Positions 31,001 through 38,583 of a stretch of 40,489 bases of DNA are shown one piece after another. Source of the DNA: Amoebophrya sp. AT5.2 (lineage: Eukaryota > Sar > Dinophyceae > Syndiniales > Amoebophryaceae). Numbering within the stretch: the stretch's first letter is position 1; every line of letters begins with the position of its first letter. The notes below the pieces were generated by a model. That model did no database searches, was not told where the DNA came from, and worked only from the letters and a program-made list of their open reading frames with translations. Where the stretch lies: contig RXOD01003881.1 of assembly GCA_005223375.1 (NCBI GenBank), positions 1-40,489 on the forward strand, read 5' to 3'. The position numbers and the translations under genes are program-made.

Positions 31001-31476
31001 CCCTTGTTACTTGTGTTTTCGTTACTTTGCGGCGCATAGGAGCTAGCCGGCGGCCAAAAAGAACTCTCCCCCCGATCCTTCCCTTCGCAAAACGGGGTGA
31101 AGGCCGTCGAGGGCGTCTCTGTGGGCGACCACTGCTCTGCGTCACTATCGCCAGCAGCGGTCGAGTCTGCGTCGCGGTGAAGGATGGACTGCGGCGGCGC
31201 GGACGAATGATCATCCTGCTCGAGTTTCCGCGAGTCGGAGTCGCCTGCGAAGTCTACTTGTTGCTGCTCGACGCAAGGGCTCGCCGATGTCGAATGCGGA
31301 GGTAGCCGGTTGTTTACGTAAGGCACAAACGCCATTCTCGCAACTGGTTCGAGCCTGGTCGTTGTTCGCGGATGGGTCTGGACGGAGCAAGGAAGCGCCT
31401 CACACTTGTCGTGAACGTGCGTTTTACTCGGGGTCAAATCGAAATCATTCGGCGACTCGAAGCTCGGTCGCGTCAT
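28060..31476 (-). CDS. Large low-complexity protein of unknown function (1138 aa)
   Basis: A single uninterrupted frame from ATG 31476 (MTRPSFESPNDFDL) to TGA at 28060-28062. There is no signal peptide or membrane segment. The protein is rich in Ser, Gly, Glu, Arg and Pro and probably largely disordered. Short acidic-aromatic patches stand out: DSMFQEICDGDSAKIVSRVV (~186-205), YSYEEYLELQSEP, EWEEMYRAFQSRR and, near the C-terminus, EEYLSWSDTEQDERSARRTL. These might be short binding motifs. A run of eight Lys/Arg residues (HKKKKKKR) near residue 975 could be a nuclear localisation signal. A 27-nt DNA repeat encodes a tandem DCEESGGGG-type motif. I recognise no domain and assign no function. Its length and lack of stops over 3.4 kb make it a convincing gene. 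Confidence 0.7.
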   Translation of the reverse strand: MTRPSFESPNDFDLTPSKTHVHDKCEALPCSVQTHPRTTTRLEPVARMAFVPYVNNRLPPHSTSASPCVEQQQVDFAGDSDSRKLEQDDHSSAPPQSILHRDADSTAAGDSDAEQWSPTETPSTAFTPFCEGKDRGESSFWPPASSYAPQSNENTSNKGENAAGGPLLLPPSPTSLLVLSSRDEYVDSMFQEICDGDSAKIVSRVVRCGSDFMQFCREEEAALPGSGMMPVLPALVPSGRHARGSDHRGSDQHAEGAHGSAGGELRSACEDEAQHSLPRASSLRTDGGSSFREWEARQRLFSYDRLGVGTVRASGEISGTYKIKPRSRTGKRASSSMSTSCTSKSKIAAISLACPAAEADITPPMTRSQEQELYFNWSPASSAPAALPAAGKHGRSASPPAGASPSSSCSPPWSSPAGGETETPAVPLPGTTRRGEVAGSPCPLLERVVESGESDEVEDVEPPVPAGSRNVRSSAGEGVLRVGGTHTTSTAKANNKPLLLPVECCRSVITSVESFRGSEYCNGARTCLDGYGFVPPATAPHARGLAPTDDRDGRSLHRPPPELPRFELPRQGGREDASPRTKDHLDENERAARESCVRQCSGVGSLFSCGGRGSITPRNRRRVVTGSLRAEGGAQDNIATKQVEATTTISRSTSPPPPFFRTSSEISLFNNTNMLPRDHSYSYEEYLELQSEPSLAMQRASNQVHCDLLVDPVEGWRYGNSTDSSSCGSVSGESETDCEESGGGGDCEESGGEWEEKSELFVGEEWEEMYRAFQSRRSSSLRREKSGGGREKRTKGLAATNDVRDRDKSNGNATNNTNEEDESSAELRFSGSTSTSLKLAAHHAFDGNCDGYGGDGEDAIVAVACSTPTCCNSSGRRGRKQPERRLTSRTVSPEQLVVPGAVVRAALETETTGDTHFDAASERSALSPARRDCLFYSAGGRGEGSGSPSDHADRRSPATKLKRDLAGDDDRRRKPEPHKKKKKKRVLLVCDVEDQFHFPGCSEGEEERAQQSAKMNTSVDKSWAKRTKSTTASWSTWEGCGLNHHRRSCWNDGDDEEVAHASEAARGRGDKAANSPTSGSAPPKTFEQEEYLSWSDTEQDERSARRTLKELLDVESTLGGRSEGRARGSGMGAGSEDR
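29221..29268. repeat. 27-nt period coding tandem repeat
   Basis: The 20-base word ACCACCTGACTCCTCGCAGT occurs at 29221-29240 and again at 29248-29267, in frame within the 1138-aa gene. It encodes two copies of a DCEESGG motif on the minus strand. It probably arose by replication slippage and may vary in copy number between strains. Confidence 0.8.
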
Positions 31477-32929
31477 CTCGCCTCTGCCGAAGGATACAGG
31501 CAGACAGATGAGTGCTTGTACTTATGATGATGATTTACCCTGCTCGGGGTGATTAAGATTGTATATTGTCGATAAGAAAAAATATTCACAGTAGATTTTG
31601 TCGTGGTCCGTGCTGAATCAAGTCGCACAGACTAGTTTCGTTTTCGTAATCGTCCTTGTTGTCCTGAACTAGTAACACCTGGTTCTGAATGCCTTCCACA
31701 TATAAAATTGTCGCCTACTCGTTTTCGTGTCGAATATTTCACGCCAGTGAATGATTTGTCACCTTCACCGTGGGCGCGACCAACGCGGCTAGAATGGAAG
31801 TAGCCGAAAACAGTTGGGCGCGATAGGCAGTTCTAAGAAACTGTTGGTGAGCATATCCTGGTGATTTGAGATATCATTGATGTTCGTGTCGAATAGGCAC
31901 ACGCATGGTTGCACGTGCGGGGACCCTGGTACCACAATAAAGGTAGTGGAAGTCGATGGCTCATGGTCGCCGTGGAGCTCTGAGCGTGATTATTTATTCC
32001 AAAGCTAGCCCGAAAGAGTCAAGAAATGAAAGTGATAGAACGCAAGGGAGACAAACGTTGAGCGTCAGATCGTTTATTTCATATTTTCCATCTTTTGGCT
32101 GACTTGTTTCAGTCGTTGATGTCCTCCTGCCCTCTGTCGATCGGACGCCGATGATTCTATACGATTTCGAAAACAGGATCTTCAGGATAGGATTCTACAG
32201 GTCGGGTCGTATGCTAGTATTTCAGGTCGTCAAGTTTCGCTAGGAGGAAGCTTCTTCAGCACGGACGGAGGGTAAATCGGAACGAAGACTAGGTACACGC
32301 ATAGAGCAACGTGCACGGACCCCGATACCACAACACTACGTGTAAATCGATGGATGCGCAAGCCATCGGAACGAAGAAGCAGATCCGGAGTCACCAAATT
32401 TCTGAAAGTGAGCAAGAGCAAACAAGAGCGCCTCTGCTCTCGGTCCAGAGAAGGAGGAGGATGAACATCGGAAACCGCGTCTGCGAAACATGAAAAAAAT
32501 CCAGCGCCTCCCCACTGTGGCTTTATCTTTTTCACGAATAATTCATTGCATCAAGAACCCTGAGCATGAGAGAGCTTGCCACGAGAAGTGTCGCCGTGTT
32601 CGATGTGTCGTCACATCGCAAGAAAAGGCTCCACACCTTGTTGGGCGCGCGTCGGCTGACATCCGTTCCTGTCCTGGTAGGCGGTACTGTATCTGAATCT
32701 TCTGCTCTATCCTATTAAAGTGGCACAACTGCTTCTATCGAAGAAAGCAAGAACCAATTCAAGAGTCGCGGTATAAGATGAAAGTAGCAGTCCTATCGAC
32801 GGCCTTTATGGAAAGCCGCACAACCAGAACGACGAGCCAGAAGGAATGAAGCAACAGAAATTCGGGTTTTCATGTTTGTTCCACGGAGGGACCCCGACGA
32901 AATAAAAAGCTCGAACATACTGCACTAGG
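31477..32929. other. 1.45-kb intergenic spacer with a diverged direct repeat
   Basis: The region lies between the start of the 1138-aa gene and the stop of CCT6. It is AT-richer than coding DNA and has only short frames. A diverged direct repeat of ~70 bp (31895-31963 and 32291-32358) is the main structured signal and is listed separately. I see no RNA gene. It should hold the 1138-aa gene's upstream region and the CCT6 3' UTR. Confidence 0.5.
31895..32358. repeat. Pair of diverged ~70-bp direct repeats
   Basis: Copies at 31895-31963 and 32291-32358 share AGG-ACACGCAT, CAACGTGC or GCACGTGC, GGACCC-G-TACCACAA and TCGATGG in the same order. They are about 400 bp apart, in the same orientation, and moderately diverged. 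They may be two decayed copies of a short interspersed element or an old local duplication. Neither copy encodes anything I can support. Confidence 0.5.
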
Positions 32930-35657
32930 TTAGATTGCGTCTCTGCTCTTCTTCATTTGCACGCCCGCACGGATAATTTCATCCACGAGGAGCAGCTGCT
33001 GCGCCAGAACCGGCGCGAGGTTAAAGAGCTGTTTTTTTACGCGGTAGTTGTCCCAGATGCCTTCGGTTTCGGGCGACATCGGGTCCCCAGACACCACGTC
33101 CAACCCAACCGGGACGTTCGTCTGGTCCCGCTCCGCGAGCAAGGTGAGCAGCTTCTCCTGGATGTCGAGACCTGTTATGCGAAAAAATGAATTTTTATCT
33201 TCATAGTCGACATTATATACTACGGTGGAGTCAATGCCCGAGTGGCAGTCTCCGGCAGGATGGACGCGGACAGTAGGGGCCTGTGGACTAAAATTTGTGT
33301 TGCGAACACAAAGCGCACGAATTCGATCCCTAAAATACTATAGTCGACATTGATAGTTGTACCAATTATTTTCCGAATTACTTAATATTCATACAACCTA
33401 CTTCATGTTCATCCACATTCATCCTAGTCCGTGACCGTGTCCGACCGAGGCGATAAATCAAATTTTAAAGTAAGTGCCTGAGTTTTCGATGAGCGTTTTT
33501 GGAACGACCAGCAGCGCCTTGGCGAAGATTTCCACGCCTAGTCTCGCTTTTCCGGAGACGCCTTTCTTGAACTCCTCCAAATGTGCGTGCCCCGCAATCT
33601 CGAAAGCCCCCGCTCCCGGAATCACCGCCTCGTCCTCGAGGACGTTCACGAGCTGTTGCAGTTTGAAGAAGTCTTATGTATGACTTTCACTACTTTGCAC
33701 TCTTTCACTACTTTCCACTAGTGCAATTAGTGTGGATACCTCGACATCGACTTCACTTCGATGAGCAACAAGAGCGCGCTAAAAATAAATCTTTGCAATT
33801 ATTCGATTTCAATACCGACTTGAGTCCGTCCCTTAACGCGTCCTTCATCATGTGGAGGGTGTGTTCGTTCGGCCCTGTGACCAGCACCGTGCAGGAGGAG
33901 GGGTGTTTCGGCTGTTCCACAAAGGTGAATTTGTCGTCCTCGATTTGGTGTTCGTACACCACGCCGGCGTACCCGAGGTCGTTTTCTTCCAGGTCGTCCA
34001 CAGAGTTCACTGCGTTTCCGCCGCAGGCCAGAACCAGCCTGTAATTATCCCGAGGATGTTGCTAGCGGCCTTACAACAACATTTCATAATTTAAATGTAA
34101 TGCAAAAACTGAAACAGGTACATCAAACACCAAACAAATATAAAGTAAATGTATACTATACCGTTCCATATTTCTCCTCTTCGCCCTTCGCAGGGCGATG
34201 ATTCCCTCCCGGGCGAAGGCCTCCAGACTGGGTCCGTCGATGCCCTTCTGATTGATCACGACGAACGTTTTCGGCGGCGTCGACGGGTTCTCGTCGCACA
34301 CCTTTCGCTTCAGCTCGATCACCTTGCGGACCTTGTCGTCCGTGAACATGCGCTCGGACTCCACCAGCTTGTCCCGCTGGTCCGCCGAGGAGTAGAAAAA
34401 CCCGCTGTTCACCTACAAAGGCGGGATAAACGATAAAAATAAAATGAAGAATGATCGATCGATGTCGATGTCGATCACAGACGAAGGATCGATGGCTGTA
34501 ATATTTTCAAAGGTAGGTCGTGGAAGAATCTATGTATTAGGTACCTCAGTTTTTTCGTACTCGAAGGAGACATTGCAGGTGAGGATGTAGCAGTTCTCGA
34601 GCCTGACGGGCATGTCGGGGTGTCGGCTTCCGTGGTCCAGCACCATACCGCGCACAAGCCGCGTCTCCGACACCAGCTTGTGCTTCATGGTAAGAATCTC
34701 CACCATATGCAGATCAATCGGCTCCTCGGTCTCCTTCCGCCGGTCGATGCAGCAAACGGACTCCACACAAATGTCGACCAAACGGTCCGCAAGGTCCTGT
34801 GTGGACGGTTGGGTTTGCGATTATTACCGGTGATATCCCGACGACGTCTTCAGAAGTCGATGGAGAGGAAACAAATCGTGCTGCCTGTGAATCCATCATC
34901 GCGGAAAAAACAAACGAAAAGTAAAATACTTCCGGGACTTTCGTCTTCAGTGAACACCTTGCAACGGAAGTGAGGAGTTCCTTATCGACGCCTTTTACCG
35001 AGACCTGTAGGAGCGGGAGAGATGATTTGGCGTTTTGCTGAAATTGACACCGCAAAAAAAATCGAGGTCCATCAAGCTGCTACGCCTATAACTCAAGTCT
35101 CTATGTGTATCGAAAGAGTTAGGTAAACAAACATACGTACCTTAAATGTCTCCAGGAATTTCAGCACTTCCTCGCGCGCAAGGTCGAATCCTTCGACTAT
35201 CATCCGTGGGTGCAAGCCTTCGGATAGGTATTGCTCGCTCAACTTCAGCAGCTCCCCAGTAAACAACACGTTCGAAGTGGTTCCGTCACCTGATTGAATC
35301 ATTCCGACATAGTGGCTTCCTATTCGTAGTCTTTTTCATTGGCTGTCCGATTGATTCTCGCGGATCGATCGAAGGAATCGCAAAAATAGGTTTCGCACCT
35401 GTCATTTCGTCCTGTGCGGTCGCTGCCCGGGCGATCATACAGGCCGTGGGGTGCTGGATCTGCATTTCGTTCAACAGGCCGCAGCCGTCCTTGGTGATTT
35501 TTATCTGGCCCGCGCCCCCCACCAGCATCTTCAGCGTGCCGCGGGGTCCCAGATTCGATTTCATGATGTCCTGGAGTGACTTCGCTGCCATGCAATTCAC
35601 GCCGAGGGCCTGCGTGGCCTTCAGCACATCCGCCTTACTGTTCACAACCGTCACCAT
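32930..35657 (-). CDS. CCT6: T-complex chaperonin subunit zeta, CCT6 (8 exons, 541 aa)
   Basis: Exons 35657-35399, 35289-35141, 35004-34930, 34796-34545, 34412-34162, 34038-33816, 33652-33478 and 33171-32930 total 1626 nt, exactly 542 codons. The product aligns with CCT6 from end to end: [37 protein letters not shown], the ATP-site TGDGTTSN motif split by intron 1, [82 protein letters not shown] and [15 protein letters not shown]6 is one of eight paralogous subunits of the cytosolic TRiC/CCT ring that folds actin, tubulin and WD-repeat proteins. Introns are 109-306 nt. Six have GT donors (GTGCGA, GTACGT, GTATTT, GTACCT, GTATAG, GTATTG). Intron 7 has a GC donor (GCACTT) and carries an insertion. 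The ATG at 35657 matches the family start. Confidence 0.97.
33203..33351. mobile_element. tRNA-like insertion flanked by 12-bp direct repeats in CCT6 intron 7
   Basis: ATAGTCGACATT occurs exactly at 33203-33214 and 33340-33351. The 125 bp between the copies contain, on the plus strand, an A-box-like TGCCCGAGTGGC (~33233), an anticodon-arm-like GGACTAAAATT, a perfect 8-bp variable-arm-like hairpin (TTTGTGTT, GCG, AACACAAA at about 33294-33312) and a B-box-like ATTCGATCC (~33321). The order is that of a class II (Leu/Ser) tRNA. The acceptor arms do not pair, so it is not a working tRNA. A tRNA-derived short retroposon with a target-site duplication explains all the parts and the unusual length (306 nt) of this intron. 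Confidence 0.5.
33685..33720. repeat. Two 18-nt tandem units in CCT6 intron 6
   Basis: TTTCACTACTTTGCACTC (33685-33702) is followed directly by TTTCACTACTTTCCACTA (33703-33720), differing at two positions. They lie inside the 163-nt intron 6, near its acceptor. Slippage duplication is the simplest explanation. Confidence 0.7.
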
Positions 35658-36624
35658 GGTCGCCTACTCCTACTAGTAGTGTGCGTATCTAAGTATCTGT
35701 CTATTGTCGATGCTGTCGCTGGGAAAAGTATCGATCTGACTAAACGAAGTCGAAATCCTCGAAAGCTAAGTTAGTGCCTATAAATATGGGCGCAATGAAG
35801 TGGCCAATGGCGCGTGCGGCTTTGATGTCGTCAATGCGAAAAAATGAGGGCTCCTGCTGTGCCTTGAATAAGGAAGGTGCGGCTCATTAAGTGTCTTAGA
35901 GTGGAAGAAGATATTGCTGCTTATCAAAGTATGCCCTGCGGCAAAACCGAAAACGACATTTGGGATCGTGTGCGAGACGCGAGATCAGCGGATCATGAGA
36001 GAAATGAGCGGAATGAAACGCGGTAGCGCCTTGTGCTTCAAAGCGGCAGTAACTGAACAAACTATGCTTCTCATGCTTAAAAATAGACCGACGCGGGCGC
36101 TTTGCCCCAGCCGTGGACCTGGACAGTTGGCGCGATGTTTGTAGTTGATACTAAATTATGCATACACCTCTCGTTTGTGATTTTCAAGGACAGCATGCCT
36201 TCAGTGCTATGTGGCGCACGATCCGTAAGACGCCCCCGACGCCGTGCAGGCGCAGAAACATACCAACAAATGTGCAGAAAATTCATCCCATATGCGTAAA
36301 TGTTACAAACGATCTACGAAAAACGTGCAGTCATTTCCTCTACGTCTGTGTCAGCGGAGACGAATTAGCCAGCGCTGCCACGAACAATGCAAAAACCCGA
36401 TAGAAAGAAAAATGGCACTAAAACCTCAATCTCACGTTGTGCCGGCAAAGTACTATGTATGACGATGTGTTTCATCAGCCGTATGGAAAAACCATATATC
36501 GAATTCAACGTCGAACCCCTCACGAATAATGCCAACGTATATTACAACTGGGGTAGATAAAACTAAAAGGCCCTAGTCCACCTCCGCCTCTTCGCATCTC
36601 CCCGAACCCGCCACCGCAACGAGT
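35658..36624. other. Intergenic spacer upstream of CCT6
   Basis: About 970 bp between the CCT6 start and the stop of the GST-like gene. The frames here are short and unsupported. A CTACTAGTAG-type palindromic word sits ~15-25 bp upstream of the CCT6 ATG (35670-35680). No RNA gene or repeat array is evident. Confidence 0.5.
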
Positions 36625-37846
36625 TCAATGGTAGCTCTGGGCGCCAAATCCCTGCCGATTGTGGTTGTCATTCCCAGCGTAAGAGATCCGTACTATTTTG
36701 GCGTTCTTCGACGAGCCAGACACCTGCTTGTCCACAAACGCGCTCACGTCCGGCCAAAACCAGGACGCCACCCGTCTGTCCTCCTTCATCCGCGAGAGCC
36801 AATTGCCTGTGTGTTGTGGCAGTCAATTGCAGTCGAGGCAGCAGGAGGTGGGAAAGCTAGATACGGCACGAAAAGTGATACTTACCTACATAGCGAAGCC
36901 ACAGGTAGTTGGAAAAGGTACACCTACCTCAAAAATCCATCATCCCTGCTGGCGCGTTTTAAGCCGTTGCGATCGCGTCATCGGATCCGGATTCTGGAAG
37001 CAACACCCGTACAAACGCTAGCGGTAGCGCCAAGTAAAGCTAATGGATGCGCATATACGTCGAAAGAAACAAATATATAGGCTGACGAAATACAAAGTAA
37101 AAATTCAGTAGATACAGAGGCTCGGGAACTCGCGCAGGTGGTTGCTCGCGTCGAGGTCGCGCAGGTGGCAGAGCAGCACAAGGTCGGCGATGGTCACCGT
37201 GTTGCCGCACAGAAAGCGGACGCCCATCTGGTTCATCAGAGCCGCTTCAACGTACGCCAAGACTCCCGTCACCTCCGGAAATCCGAAGCTGCGCTCGTCG
37301 AAAATCTCGAAAACCGCGAGGTACTGTGAGAGTTGATGTTGATCGTGTGATCGGCTCATAACTAGTATGAAGCGTGTGAGCAGAAAAGTAATATTGATAT
37401 TTCGATACAGTATTATTGGGATGCCATACAGTATTTATGAAGTCACAGTATTGAATCTGGGCGACTATAGGTACTTCATCCACCGCCGCGCACTCGATGG
37501 GTTTGTGCTCCGGGTATAGGGTGCAGGAGTTGTCGAAGCTGCGCGCGACGTAGCGCAGCATCGCGTGGGAGCGGGTCAAAATCATGCGTCCCTGGGTGCT
37601 GTCGACCTGCATCACGGGCGTGGCGCCGTAGCTGTACTTGTTCACCGCAGGCTCGGCGGTCCACTCGTGCCGGTCCAGGCGGACGTCCTCGAAGTCCTTG
37701 CCCGCGAACACGAGCGCCAGCCGCACCTGCTCGGCGGAGCCCTCCTGGATGTCCGAGTGGAAAAGCTTGATGTTGGAAATGTTGGAATAGGCGGACGTCG
37801 GGGACTTGTACATCCCGCCTAGCGAACCAGTGGGAGCGCCGGACAT
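36625..37846 (-). CDS. Glutathione S-transferase-fold protein (3 exons, ~268 aa)
   Basis: Exon 1 starts at ATG 37846 (MSGAPTGSLGGMYKS). The N-domain shows EQVRLALVFAGKDFEDVRL, YGATPVMQVD and TRSHAMLRYVAR, the thioredoxin-fold GST pattern including the SxAxxRY motif that contacts glutathione. Exon 2 (37323-37116) adds VLAYVEAALM and FLCGNTVTIADLVLLCHL, the C-domain signature. Exon 3 (36806-36625) continues NWLSRMKEDRRVASWFWPDV to TGA. Intron 2 is GTATCT...CACAG (309 nt). Exon 1 could end at 37430 (donor GTATGG), 37475 (GTACCT) or 37409 (GTATCG); all keep frame. I prefer 37430 because the inter-domain length then matches the family. Role: glutathione conjugation or a GST-like scaffold such as the N-terminal part of elongation factor 1B-gamma; no EF1G C-terminal domain is present. 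An alternative start at the second Met (37813) is possible. Confidence 0.85.
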
Positions 37847-38583
37847 GATGATCTTGCGATTCGCGGTGCGCGGGGAGGACTCCGGAAAGTGTTTTCTACT
37901 GTCGATGCGTTTGGTCTATTTTAGCTTCCCTACGGCAAGTCGGCTCGCCGTGAAATTTGTCTGGGGACTAGGGAGGCACACAACCTGTGCGTGCGTGCGG
38001 AGGTGGACGACAGTCGAAACGCACCATGAAAAACACGAGCAGCCACGAAAGAACGAATACCGGCGCGCACGAAAAATTTCGGGTACACCGCGACCGACGG
38101 TCATGAAATGAAGCACGACGGAAACAGAAGTGGGAAGGCAAGGCAGCAGATGCTTCAGGTGTTGCGATACTACAGCCTTTTCGCGACGGAAAACACTTTT
38201 CGTTTCCGCCGAGCAATTATACGCACGATTGACCGAGGGCCGAGAGCAAGAACCGATACCTCTGTTCATTACGTCACGATGAATCGCATCACAGCAAGAA
38301 CGAAAATCTTTTCAGCAGCGAACGAGAGGCACTGTTCCACTGGCTTTTCCGATACGCATGTCTTCTTTTAGAGCACTACTGCCTGCCTGAAACCCGCTGC
38401 GCACAGACACTGCAATCGCGCCACAGCGTACACCAGCCATCCGCCTTTGTCATCGGATTTCATCACCAGTGCCAAAGTTTTGAATCACTAGAACTGGAAT
38501 TCACTCGAGTTTACTTTTTACTTTTACGCGAACGCGCGCACGATCAATTATTAGATATGTATCGGTGCAAAACCCACTCTCAT
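37847..38583. other. Intergenic spacer upstream of the GST-like gene
   Basis: About 740 bp between the GST-like start and the RCC1 gene stop. The frames on both strands are short and unlike known families. No RNA gene, palindrome or tandem array is seen. Confidence 0.5.

Noticed and set aside
33215..33339. Possible functional tRNA-Leu gene in CCT6 intron 7
   Set aside because: The A- and B-box-like words and variable arm are present, but the acceptor arm and T stem do not pair, so at most it is a tRNA-derived relic.
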